A stretch of DNA of 18,393 nt from an uncultured Bacteroidales bacterium (GCA_937911235.1 CALDPN010000142.1:1-18393), one strand, 5' to 3'; counted from the first letter of the stretch, positions 8,801 to 16,159 are shown. The notes: generated by a model not told the origin, from the sequence alone. Numbers and translations: made by a program.

Positions 8801-9772
8801 ATGAAAAAATTAGCTGTCGTTATATTAGCTGTGTTTTTGGGGATGACAAAGTTATTCGCGCAAGAAGAACTTATCTATAACCAATACCACTATAACTACT
8901 ACTTAGTGAACCCTGCCCTAGCAGGTGCAGAACCATGTTCGCATTTTATGCTTACAAATAGAATGCAATGGGTGGGTATGAAAGATTTCCCTATGACTCA
9001 ACTTGCGTCTTTCAAAACACGTGTTTGGGACAATGTAGGTATAGGTGCGTATATTTTCCACGACCGCAACGGTTATTCAAACCGCGCAGGTGGTCAAGTT
9101 ACATTTGCGTATCATATTCCACTTAGCAACGGACGTCAGTTCTCAAAGAAAAAATCATACGACCGCCAACTTTCATTTGGTGTATCATTTAAGATAAACT
9201 ATTTCTATATCAACAACGAATTGTTTGACCCACTAGTGTCTGACGCTCTTACCGACGATGCGTTTGCCAATACCAATGGTTGGGCTCCAAATATGAACTT
9301 CGGTATCTACTATAAAGACTATGGTGGCTTCGTAGGTGTGTCTTTAACCAACCTTATCCCATACAAAGCAGATATCTATGGCGACAAAGAAATACCTGCT
9401 CCACTAAGTGGTTATGTATTTGGTGGTTACACATTCGACCTAGGAGCTAGAAAAGATAAATATCTAGAACCAATGGCTATGATTAAATTTAACCAATATG
9501 GTTGGTTTGGCATGGACCTTAACTTAAAATTTGGTCACGAAGTAGAAAAAGATTACTGGGGATACTGGGTACAGGCATCTTATCGTCATAGCTGGAATCC
9601 AAACAATATCCAATCTATGCAACTTATGCCAATGTGCGGTTTCAATATCAAAAACTTCCAAATTGGTTACGCATTTAGCTTAGATTTGAATAACCTTGTT
9701 ACTCAAAACTACGGTACTCACGAGATTATGTTGGGATATACTCTATGTTATCAAAAACACTTCTGTAGATAG
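8801..9772 (+). CDS. PorP/SprF family type IX secretion outer-membrane protein
   Basis: The 323-residue product starts with a signal peptide (MKKLAVVILAVFLGMTKLFA, cleavage expected after A20). It continues with QEELIYNQYHYNYYLVNPA, where the Tyr-rich stretch and NPALAGA are the hallmark of the PorP/SprF family. The remainder alternates aromatic and polar residues as expected of a small outer-membrane beta-barrel, and ends in a Cys-containing tail. Family members work with the type IX secretion system; SprF-like ones serve the neighbouring type B substrate, as with SprB/SprF in Flavobacterium johnsoniae. The preceding gene codes exactly such a substrate, 52 bases upstream, so the two probably form one operon that ends at the hairpin 9802-9836. 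ATG 8801 is preferred over an in-frame GTG at 8756 because the signal peptide begins there. Confidence 0.9.
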   Translation: MKKLAVVILAVFLGMTKLFAQEELIYNQYHYNYYLVNPALAGAEPCSHFMLTNRMQWVGMKDFPMTQLASFKTRVWDNVGIGAYIFHDRNGYSNRAGGQVTFAYHIPLSNGRQFSKKKSYDRQLSFGVSFKINYFYINNELFDPLVSDALTDDAFANTNGWAPNMNFGIYYKDYGGFVGVSLTNLIPYKADIYGDKEIPAPLSGYVFGGYTFDLGARKDKYLEPMAMIKFNQYGWFGMDLNLKFGHEVEKDYWGYWVQASYRHSWNPNNIQSMQLMPMCGFNIKNFQIGYAFSLDLNNLVTQNYGTHEIMLGYTLCYQKHFCR

Positions 9773-9801
9773 ACTAAACAAGACAATTCTATAATATAAC
9801 C

Positions 9802-9836
9802 CCCGAAAGTTTTGGACTAACTTTCGGGTTTTTTTT
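9802..9836 (+). terminator. Intrinsic terminator after the T9SS substrate/PorP operon
   Basis: CCCGAAAGTT (9802-9811) pairs perfectly with AACTTTCGGG (9819-9828) around TTGGACT and is followed by eight T (9829-9836). It sits 29 bases after the PorP stop codon. Confidence 0.93.
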
Positions 9837-9838
9837 AC

Positions 9839-9904
9839 TCTACACTACTCCCTATCTTCAAAAAAGATTATGGTATGCTAGTAATAAATTATTTAATAAA
9901 ATAA
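9839..9904 (+). pseudogene. 3'-end relic of a second copy of the downstream lipoprotein gene
   Basis: Bases 9839-9881 match 10346-10388, near the 3' end of the intact lipoprotein gene, at 39 of 43 positions, including the first 20 in a row. Read in the same frame, the relic codes STLLPIFKKDY-G-ML where the intact gene has STLLPIFKKDY-S-ML. The first two differences are silent, and the other two give Gly for Ser followed by a silent or neutral change, which indicates divergence while still coding. After that it reads an unrelated seven-residue tail to TAA at 9902-9904. Homology begins just after the T run of the PorP terminator, so everything upstream has been deleted. The relic lies 18 bases before the intact gene. 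Confidence 0.65.
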
Positions 9905-9922
9905 AAAATATAATCAAAGAAT

Positions 9923-10414
9923 ATGAATAAAAATATAATAATTTCTATCATAAGTATAATATTTCTAACGGCATGTTCCCATGAGGTAAATCTAATCCAT
10001 GACGTTTGTACTATATATGAGAATAAATTAGAAAAACATCTAATTTGCACTCAAGAAACAGATTTAGGGACTAAAATAGTCTCAGTATTACCTAACGATA
10101 CTGCTTCTATTCATTTTCTAAAAAACACTAAGATGAAGATATTACCAGGTGGTAACATTGGAACTTATCACCATATTGAGTTTTACAAAGAGTGCATCTT
10201 TATACTAGATGACACATGCTCTTATTGTTTAAAATATCAAGAAAGTTTATCTGAAAATGATGAGTTTTATCTTAATAAAATAAGAAAAACTCCTATTAAT
10301 GATGACTACCTTAGTACTATTAATATTGATACTCTCACTATTGATTCTACACTACTCCCTATCTTTAAGAAAGATTATAGCATGCTAGAGCAATTTAAAG
10401 AGTATTATGAATAA
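9923..10414 (+). CDS. Orphan lipoprotein, function unknown
   Basis: The 163-residue product opens with a short lipoprotein signal (Ile-rich core, lipobox LTAC, lipidated Cys18). The residues after Cys (SHEVN) lack the acidic run typical of Bacteroidota surface-export signals, so a periplasm-facing location is more likely. It has six cysteines (18, 29, 42, 91, 99, 102), including a CSYC pair at 99-102. No family was recognised and no function is proposed. Base composition is very AT-rich, with many ATA and AAT codons. No clear TAnnTTTG box or ribosome binding site precedes it. The 3' portion has a diverged relic copy upstream (9839-9904), so the gene was probably once duplicated in tandem. It converges on murF with a shared hairpin at 10421-10446. 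Confidence 0.7.
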   Translation: MNKNIIISIISIIFLTACSHEVNLIHDVCTIYENKLEKHLICTQETDLGTKIVSVLPNDTASIHFLKNTKMKILPGGNIGTYHHIEFYKECIFILDDTCSYCLKYQESLSENDEFYLNKIRKTPINDDYLSTINIDTLTIDSTLLPIFKKDYSMLEQFKEYYE

Positions 10415-10420
10415 ACAATT

Positions 10421-10446
10421 AATGCAGGCTCAAACGAGTCTGCATT
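10421..10446. terminator. Hairpin between the lipoprotein gene and murF, probably bidirectional
   Basis: AATGCAGGCTC (10421-10431) pairs with GAGTCTGCATT (10436-10446) around AAAC, with one G-T wobble. It lies 6 bases after the lipoprotein stop and 21 bases beyond the murF stop. The following T content (ATTATTTG) is weak on the plus strand, and AATTG/AATAAA flanks are weak for the minus strand, so efficiency may be moderate. Confidence 0.7.
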
Positions 10447-10467
10447 ATTATTTGTATTAAGTTGAGT

Positions 10468-11778
10468 TTATAAACTTGGAACAATTTTTGTGAGTTTTGT
10501 TGAGTTGGAACCTTTTATTAGGATTGTGGAATTTGAGATTTGATTAGACTGCAAGTACTCTGACAGCAAATCTACATCAGAGAAGCATTGGGTAAAGCCA
10601 AGCAATGGAGCAACTTTGGCAAACTCACTTCCTACGAAGTAGCATTCTGTGAAGCTAAGAGATTTGATTTGGTTTAGCACCTTGATGTGTTCCGCTTCAC
10701 TTTCCTCGCCTAACTCCTTCATATCTCCAAGAATCAACACCTTTTTATCTGAAGTTTCTATTTTTGAGAAGTTCTTAATCGCAGCATCCATACTAGTTGG
10801 GTTGGCGTTGTAGGCATCCACTATAAGAGTGTTGCTCTCGGTTTTAGTGCATTGAGAGCGGTTGTTGTTTGGGGTATATTCGCGAAGCGCAGCCACTATA
10901 TCTTCATCCATCACGCCAAAGTATCTACCAATACAAGCAGCTGAAAGAATATTTGAAAGATTGTAGTCTCCAATAAGCTGAGTTGCCACTGAGTATGATT
11001 GTTTTTCACCAGAGGCATTGCCGTTTAGGCGAAGATCTACATTAATATAAGGTGTACAAGACACAATATTTCCAGATACGAAGTTTTCGTCTGCCTCACC
11101 ATATTTAATACATTCTATATCACCTGCCATTTCCATTAGGTGTGGATTGTCGGCATGAAGGAAGATTTTACCTTCCACACCACGGATAAACTCATAAAGT
11201 TCGCCTTTGGTTTTCTTCACTCCTTCGAAACTACCAAAACCTTCTAAGTGAGCCTTGCCCACATTGGTAATAATACCAAAATTTGGGCGAGCGATATTGC
11301 AAAGAAACTCTATTTCCTTTGGGTGGTTTGCACCCATTTCTATCACAGCAATATTATGACCTCTGTTTAGGCGAAGCAATGTAAGAGGCACACCAATATG
11401 GTTGTTTAGGTTGCCTAGAGTGAAAAGTGTGTTATATTCTTTGCTTAAAACAGTAGAAATAAGTTCTTTTGAAGTGGTTTTACCGTTGGTACCTGTAATA
11501 GCGATAACAGGAATATTAAATTTCATGCGGTGATACGCAGCCAAATCTTGCAGAGTTTTAAGCGAATCTGCCACGTGAATAATGTTTGGGTTGCCCACGC
11601 CAATTTCTGGATTGTCGGTGATTGCATATTTGCAACCTTGCTCAAGAGCCTTTTCTACAAACAAGTTGCCATCGAAATTTGCACCTTTAATGCCTATAAA
11701 CATAGCGCCTTCTGGGCAATTTCTGCTATCGATACTCACTGCGGTAGACTCCAAAAACTTTTCGTATATATTTTCCAT
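10468..11778 (-). CDS. murF: UDP-N-acetylmuramoyl-tripeptide--D-alanyl-D-alanine ligase
   Basis: MurF adds D-Ala-D-Ala to the UDP-MurNAc-tripeptide, the last cytoplasmic step in making the peptidoglycan precursor. The 436-residue protein has the expected three parts. The N-terminal UMP-binding domain includes SIDSRN and GAMFIGIKGANFDGN. The central ATPase has the P-loop GTNGKTT (96-102), the segment MGANHPKEIEFL (148-159) and NVGKAHLEGFGS. The C-terminal domain has VDAYNANPTSMDAA (320-333) and LGDMKELGEES (350-360). DAYNANP and GDMKELG separate MurF from MurC, MurD and MurE. It stands alone here rather than in a cell-wall gene cluster. It is divergent from nadB and has its own promoter box on the minus strand (11797-11804), giving a short leader of about 15 bases. 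Confidence 0.97.
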   Translation of the reverse strand: MENIYEKFLESTAVSIDSRNCPEGAMFIGIKGANFDGNLFVEKALEQGCKYAITDNPEIGVGNPNIIHVADSLKTLQDLAAYHRMKFNIPVIAITGTNGKTTSKELISTVLSKEYNTLFTLGNLNNHIGVPLTLLRLNRGHNIAVIEMGANHPKEIEFLCNIARPNFGIITNVGKAHLEGFGSFEGVKKTKGELYEFIRGVEGKIFLHADNPHLMEMAGDIECIKYGEADENFVSGNIVSCTPYINVDLRLNGNASGEKQSYSVATQLIGDYNLSNILSAACIGRYFGVMDEDIVAALREYTPNNNRSQCTKTESNTLIVDAYNANPTSMDAAIKNFSKIETSDKKVLILGDMKELGEESEAEHIKVLNQIKSLSFTECYFVGSEFAKVAPLLGFTQCFSDVDLLSEYLQSNQISNSTILIKGSNSTKLTKIVPSL

Positions 11779-11796
11779 TTTGTTTCTATTTTATTA

Positions 11797-11804
11797 CAAA
11801 GTTA
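11797..11804 (-). promoter_or_regulatory. Predicted murF promoter, -7 box TAACTTTG
   Basis: TAACTTTG on the minus strand matches TAnnTTTG and ends 18 bases before the murF ATG. No TTG -33 element is evident at the usual distance. Confidence 0.55.
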
Positions 11805-11877
11805 GACATAATTACATAAAATTCTCACATTAAAGGAAATAATTTGCTAATCATGCACATTTTTAAATGAAAATCTT

Positions 11878-11885
11878 TAATTTTG
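11878..11885 (+). promoter_or_regulatory. Predicted nadB promoter, -7 box TAATTTTG
   Basis: TAATTTTG matches TAnnTTTG and lies 23 bases before the nadB ATG, so the leader would be about 18 bases. No clear -33 element is seen. The box is 73 bases away from the divergent murF box, so the two promoters do not overlap. Confidence 0.55.
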
Positions 11886-11908
11886 TGTAATGTTTAAATC
11901 CATAAGCT

Positions 11909-13480
11909 ATGGTACGCAAGTTTGATTTCATCGTTGTTGGGAGCGGAATAGCAGGTATGAGTTTCGCCCTTAAAGTGGCACATAAAGGTAAGGTTGCCAT
12001 ACTTTGTAAAAACAAATTGGAAGAATCTAACACTCATTACGCCCAGGGCGGTATCGCTTCTGTAACCAATGAGACCGACAATTTTGAGAAACATATATCG
12101 GACACTCTTATTGCGGGCGATGGCATATGCAACGAGGAAGTGGTGCGTATGGTAGTAGAAAATGCACCAAAAGAAATTGATGCTCTTGTAAACTGGGGTG
12201 TGGATTTTGACAAAGATGCAGAAGGAAACTTCGACCTACACAAAGAGGGCGGTCACTCAGAATTTCGTATCCTTCACCACAAAGACAGCACAGGTGCAGA
12301 AATTCAGTCTTCACTTATCAAAAGAATCAAAAAACATCCAAATATAGAAGTGTTTGAGAACTATTTTGCAATAGAAATTATTACTCAACACCATTTAGGA
12401 CAACTTGTAAAACACACTACTCCAAATATTACTTGTTATGGTGTGTATGTGCTAAATCCTCGCACTCGCCGCGTGCATACTTTCCTATCTAAAATGACTA
12501 TGATGGCAACCGGCGGTATTGGTCAAATTTATCAAACCACTACCAACCCTTCTATTGCCACTGGCGACGGTATTTCTATGGTTTATCGTGCCAAAGGTCT
12601 TGTAAAAGATATGGAATTTGTTCAATTTCACCCTACCTCACTTTATAACCCAGGACAAAAACCTTCGTTCCTTATCACTGAGGCTATGCGTGGTTATGGT
12701 GCTGTACTTAGAACCATTAAGGGCAAAGAATTTATGCACAAATACGACTCTCGTGGTTCACTTGCTCCTCGCGACATTGTGGCTAGAAGCATAGACACCG
12801 AGATGAAATTGGCAGGTTGTGACTACGTTTACCTAGACGTTACCCACAAAGATGCCGAAGAAACAAAGAAACACTTCCCTATGATTTACGAAAAATGTTT
12901 GTCATTGGGTATTGATATTACAAAAGATTACATTCCTGTTGTGCCAGCTGCTCACTACCTATGTGGTGGTATTTTGGTAGATACAAATGGTTGTACATCT
13001 ATTAAAAACCTTTACGCCGCAGGCGAATGTTCTTGCACAGGGCTTCACGGAGCAAACCGTTTGGCATCAAACTCCCTTATCGAGGCTATTGTGTATGCAG
13101 ACGCTGCCGCTAAACATTCACTTTCTTTGATAGATGAGATTTCTATTCGTGAAGATGTGCCACTTTGGAACGACGACGGAACTTCATTAAACGAGGAAAT
13201 GATTCTTATTACTCAAAGTTTGAAAGAAGTTTCTTCTGTTATGAGTAATTATGTGGGCATTGTGCGCTCAAATCTTCGCCTAAAAAGAGCGTTTGACCGA
13301 CTTGAAATACTTTATAAAGAAACAGAAGATTTGTTTGACCGTTCTGTGGTTACACGTGAAATCTGCGAACTTAGAAATATCATCAACACTGCATATCTTG
13401 TGATTAAGCATGCAATGGAAAGAAAAGAGAGTCGCGGACTACATTATACACTTGATTATCCAGAAAAAATTACCTTATGA
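11909..13480 (+). CDS. nadB: L-aspartate oxidase
   Basis: NadB is a flavoenzyme that oxidises L-aspartate to iminoaspartate, which NadA condenses to quinolinate at the start of NAD synthesis. The 523-residue protein has the FAD-binding GSGIAG (11-16) and HYAQGGIASV (43-52). It also has the substrate-lobe motif GGHSEFRILHHKDSTGAE, MATGGIGQIYQTTTNP, EFVQFHPTSLY, RDIVARSID and the C-terminal FAD motif GECSCTGLHGANRLASNS. GLHGANRLASNSL plus the GHS..RI motif favours NadB over the related succinate dehydrogenase flavoprotein. The TGA stop overlaps the ispG ATG by four bases (ATGA), so the two genes are probably translated together. nadA and nadC are not in the window. Confidence 0.97.
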   Translation: MVRKFDFIVVGSGIAGMSFALKVAHKGKVAILCKNKLEESNTHYAQGGIASVTNETDNFEKHISDTLIAGDGICNEEVVRMVVENAPKEIDALVNWGVDFDKDAEGNFDLHKEGGHSEFRILHHKDSTGAEIQSSLIKRIKKHPNIEVFENYFAIEIITQHHLGQLVKHTTPNITCYGVYVLNPRTRRVHTFLSKMTMMATGGIGQIYQTTTNPSIATGDGISMVYRAKGLVKDMEFVQFHPTSLYNPGQKPSFLITEAMRGYGAVLRTIKGKEFMHKYDSRGSLAPRDIVARSIDTEMKLAGCDYVYLDVTHKDAEETKKHFPMIYEKCLSLGIDITKDYIPVVPAAHYLCGGILVDTNGCTSIKNLYAAGECSCTGLHGANRLASNSLIEAIVYADAAAKHSLSLIDEISIREDVPLWNDDGTSLNEEMILITQSLKEVSSVMSNYVGIVRSNLRLKRAFDRLEILYKETEDLFDRSVVTREICELRNIINTAYLVIKHAMERKESRGLHYTLDYPEKITL

Positions 13481-15024
13481 TAAACTATAAAAGAAGAGCA
13501 AGTAGCACAGTGCAAGTAGGACAAGTGGGTATAGGTGGTGAAAACCCTATCCGTGTCCAATCTATGTTGAACACATTTACCACAGACACCGATGCGTGCG
13601 TGGCACAGTCTGAAAGACTTATTGCTGTGGGTTGTGAAATCATTCGTCTTACCACACAGGGAGTGAAAGAGGCTGCCAACACTGCAGAAGTAAAAAAAGT
13701 GCTTCGTGAAAAAGGTTACAGCACTCCGCTTGTAGCAGACGTGCACTTCAACCCTGCTGCGGCAGAGGAAGCTGCTCTTCATATAGAAAAGGTAAGAATA
13801 AATCCTGGCAACTTTGCCAACACACTTGAAGCTATTCAAGATAAATTTACAAAATTCCTTGCTCTTTGCAAGGAGCATGGCACCGCTATAAGAATTGGCG
13901 TGAACCATGGCTCACTAAACCCTCGTATGATGCAAAAGTATGGCGACACTCCAGAGGGTATGACAGAAAGCTGTATGGAGTTTTTGCGCATTTGTAAGGC
14001 AGAAAACTTCACTGACGTGGTGATTTCTGTGAAAGCGTCGAACACTCGCATTATGGTGCAAACCGTGCGTCAGATTGTGCGTCGCATGGAAGAAGAAGGT
14101 ATGAACTTCCCTCTTCACCTAGGTGTAACTGAGGCTGGCGACGGCGAAGACGGACGTATAAAATCTGCCGTTGGCATTGGTACTCTGCTTCAAGAAGGTA
14201 TTGGTGACACTATTCGTGTGTCGCTGAGCGAAGACCCTGAAAAAGAAATTCCAGTGGCTAAAGCCATTGTTGAGTTTATAAATAAAAAGGCAGTTGCTCC
14301 TACATTAGAGGCTTGCGGTTGCGAAGAGCCTTTATTTAATGGAGAATCATACTCTAGACGTATTACTGAAGCCGTTGGCGAAATAGGTGGCGGAAAAGCT
14401 CCTGTGGTGGTGCTTGCTGGCGATGTTTTACCAGAAGGAATCAACGTTATCACCCTAGACCACGCTAACGCAATGGGTCAAGGACGCCTAGAAATAATGC
14501 GCCTAAACAAAGCTGGAAACCGTATGCCTGTGGTGCTAAAACGCAAATATGAAACATCTGATTGGGACGAACTTTGCCTATATGCAGCCATGGAACTTGG
14601 CGCATTTTTCATCGACGGACTTGCCGATGGCATCTGCATAGAGGCACCTGCGTTCCCAAGTGAAGACGTAGAAAAACTTTCCTATAATATACTACAAGCT
14701 GCTCGTGCTAGACAAACTAAAACTGAATATATTTCTTGTCCTAGCTGCGGTAGAACTCTTTTTGACCTTCAAGAAACAATTGCCAAAATCAAGAAAAAAA
14801 CTTCTTCTCAAACCCACCTAAAAATTGGTATCATGGGCTGTATTGTAAATGGTCCTGGCGAAATGGCTGATGCCGACTATGGCTATGTGGGTGCTGCTCG
14901 TGGCAAAATCTCTTTATATAAAGGTAAAGAGTGCATTGAGAAAAACATCCCACAAGAAGAAGCGGTAGAAAAACTCGTTGAGCTGATTAAGAGTAACGGA
15001 GATTGGATTGAAAAAATCTGTTGA
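13477..15024 (+). CDS. ispG: 4-hydroxy-3-methylbut-2-enyl diphosphate synthase (flavodoxin/ferredoxin)
   Basis: IspG (GcpE) reductively converts the cyclic diphosphate MEcPP to HMBPP in the MEP isoprenoid pathway, using a [4Fe-4S] cluster. Residues 1 to about 265 form the TIM barrel (IRVQSM, LTTQGVKEA, LVADVHFNP, KVRINPGNF, RIGVNHGSL, SVKASNT). The C-terminal iron-sulphur domain has CPSCGR (C421, C424) and MGCIVNGPGEM (C455, E462), the expected ligands. Between them lies an insertion of about 140-150 residues, as in the three-domain plant/Bacteroidota form; E. coli lacks it. From memory, Bacteroides IspG is about 600 residues, so at 515 this insertion looks shortened. No frameshift is seen. 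It overlaps nadB by four bases, and no strong terminator follows. Confidence 0.96.
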   Translation: MINYKRRASSTVQVGQVGIGGENPIRVQSMLNTFTTDTDACVAQSERLIAVGCEIIRLTTQGVKEAANTAEVKKVLREKGYSTPLVADVHFNPAAAEEAALHIEKVRINPGNFANTLEAIQDKFTKFLALCKEHGTAIRIGVNHGSLNPRMMQKYGDTPEGMTESCMEFLRICKAENFTDVVISVKASNTRIMVQTVRQIVRRMEEEGMNFPLHLGVTEAGDGEDGRIKSAVGIGTLLQEGIGDTIRVSLSEDPEKEIPVAKAIVEFINKKAVAPTLEACGCEEPLFNGESYSRRITEAVGEIGGGKAPVVVLAGDVLPEGINVITLDHANAMGQGRLEIMRLNKAGNRMPVVLKRKYETSDWDELCLYAAMELGAFFIDGLADGICIEAPAFPSEDVEKLSYNILQAARARQTKTEYISCPSCGRTLFDLQETIAKIKKKTSSQTHLKIGIMGCIVNGPGEMADADYGYVGAARGKISLYKGKECIEKNIPQEEAVEKLVELIKSNGDWIEKIC

Positions 15025-15052
15025 AAACTTTTTTCTGTTCAAAACTTTTTTT
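15018..15052 (+). repeat. 17-18 base imperfect tandem repeat spanning the ispG stop codon
   Basis: CTGTTGAAAACTTTTTT (15018-15034) is followed at once by CTGTTCAAAACTTTTTTT (15035-15052). The two differ at one base plus one extra T. The first copy contains the ispG stop TGA (15022-15024); the second has TCA at the matching place. It looks like slippage or a small duplication and forms no terminator hairpin. Confidence 0.8.
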
Positions 15053-15093
15053 GTATCTCTCTACTACGCTGCGCTACGTAGAAGATAGGCTGC

Positions 15094-15142
15094 ACCTCGG
15101 AAATACAAAAAAAACTGGGTTTTTCTTGGTATTTCGCTCGGT
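15094..15142. repeat. Imperfect inverted repeat around the -33 element of the ribosomal promoter
   Basis: ACC...GAAATAC (15094-15106) and its complement GTATTTC...GGT (15129-15142) form arms separated by 22 bases. The -33 TTG (15126-15128) lies at the edge of the right arm and the -7 box follows seven bases after it. The stretch preceding it (15061-15080) has the small inverted repeat CTACG/CGTAG. It resembles dispersed extragenic elements near Bacteroidota promoters, from memory only. Confidence 0.45.
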
Positions 15143-15156
15143 TTGCACTATCTTTG
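15126..15156 (+). promoter_or_regulatory. Strong predicted promoter of the rplM-rpsI-rpsB-tsf operon
   Basis: TTG (15126-15128, in CTTGGT) and TATCTTTG (15149-15156) match the Bacteroidota -33 and -7 elements with an ideal spacing of 20 bases. This is the best promoter in the window. The predicted start near 15162 leaves a leader of about 120 bases before rplM, long enough for regulation, although no clear structure was found in it. Confidence 0.8.
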
Positions 15157-15283
15157 CAGTCCGATTATTATTCTTTTTAAGATAAGTTATTGATTTTCAG
15201 AGAAAAATGTCTTTTTTAGCCTTTAGACTTGCCCAACTCTGATTTGAGAATAACATTGTTAAACGAATAAAAAATATTTAATT

Positions 15284-15739
15284 GTGGATACATTAAGTTT
15301 CAAAACAGTATCAGCGAACAAAGCAACCGTAACCAAAGAATGGGTGGTTGTTGATGCTACCGACCAAATTTTAGGTCGTTTTTGTTCAAAAGTCGCTAAA
15401 CTTGTGAGAGGTAAATACAAACCAAACTTCACTCCTCACGTAGATTGTGGTGACAACGTGATTATCATTAATGCCGACAAAATCAAAATGACCGGCAACA
15501 AATGGACAGACCGTAGTTATCTAACTTACACTGGCTATCCTGGTGGTCAAAAAGCAACCAATCCTCTACGCCTACAAGCTAAAGGTTCTCAACGCTTATT
15601 CAACAAAGTGTTAAAAGGTATGCTACCTAAAAATCGCCTTGGTGACAAATTATTAAGCAACGTTTACGTTTATGACGGCGCTGAACACAAACACGAGGCT
15701 CAAAATCCTAAATTTATTGACATCAACACCCTTAAATAA
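15284..15739 (+). CDS. rplM: Large ribosomal subunit protein uL13
   Basis: L13 is an early-assembly protein of the large ribosomal subunit. The 151-residue product matches the Bacteroidota form: the MDTLSFKTVSANKATVTKEW opening, then VVDATDQILGR, KLVRGKYKPNFTPHVDCGDN, YTGYPGG and KGMLPKNRLG. The GTG at 15284 is taken as the start because the conserved N-terminus begins there; no upstream ATG in frame fits. No Shine-Dalgarno sequence is visible and the upstream bases are A/T only, as usual in this phylum. rpsI follows after 5 bases, the standard pairing of these two proteins. Confidence 0.97.
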   Translation: MDTLSFKTVSANKATVTKEWVVVDATDQILGRFCSKVAKLVRGKYKPNFTPHVDCGDNVIIINADKIKMTGNKWTDRSYLTYTGYPGGQKATNPLRLQAKGSQRLFNKVLKGMLPKNRLGDKLLSNVYVYDGAEHKHEAQNPKFIDINTLK

Positions 15740-15744
15740 TAGCC

Positions 15745-16131
15745 ATGGAAGTAACAAATGCAATTGGTAGAAGAAAAGCGGCTGTAGCTCGCGTTTATGT
15801 AACCCCAGGAAAGGGTACAATTACCATCAACAAAAGAGATTTAGCGGTTTATTTCCCAAGCTCTATTCTTCAATTCGTGGTTAAACAACCACTAGTGAAA
15901 TTGGGTGTAGCCGAAAATTATGATATCAAAGTTAACCTTAATGGTGGTGGATACAAAGGTCAAGCAGAAGCACTTCGTTTGGCTATCGCACGCGCATTGG
16001 TTAAAATCAACCCAGAGGACAAACCTGCTCTTAAATCTGAAGGTTTCATGACACGTGACCCACGTGAAGTTGAACGTAAAAAACCAGGTCGTCCAAAAGC
16101 ACGTAAAAGATTCCAATTCTCTAAACGTTAA
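15745..16131 (+). CDS. rpsI: Small ribosomal subunit protein uS9
   Basis: S9 sits in the head of the small subunit, and its basic C-terminal tail reaches the P-site tRNA. The 128-residue protein has the typical start (NAIGRRKAAVARVYV), the central GGGYKGQAEALRLAIARAL, DPREVERKKPGRPKARK and the universally conserved SKR end. Length is normal. It is co-transcribed with rplM, five bases upstream. No terminator follows; instead a structured spacer leads into rpsB. Confidence 0.98.
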   Translation: MEVTNAIGRRKAAVARVYVTPGKGTITINKRDLAVYFPSSILQFVVKQPLVKLGVAENYDIKVNLNGGGYKGQAEALRLAIARALVKINPEDKPALKSEGFMTRDPREVERKKPGRPKARKRFQFSKR

Positions 16132-16159
16132 TCTTTTTTATACGTTTTTATTGGAAGCT

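Noticed and set aside
11530..11833. Plus-strand open frames opposite the murF 5' end
   Set aside because: They are antisense shadows of MurF with no protein family features.
13456..13908. Minus-strand open frame of 150 residues opposite nadB/ispG
   Set aside because: It lies antisense to the well-conserved IspG barrel, is rich in Cys/His/Phe as expected of a mirrored frame, and has no recognisable domain or promoter.
15157..15283. Riboswitch or L13 autoregulatory structure in the rplM leader
   Set aside because: The leader is long (about 120 bases) but only short, weak complementary segments were found, none convincing.
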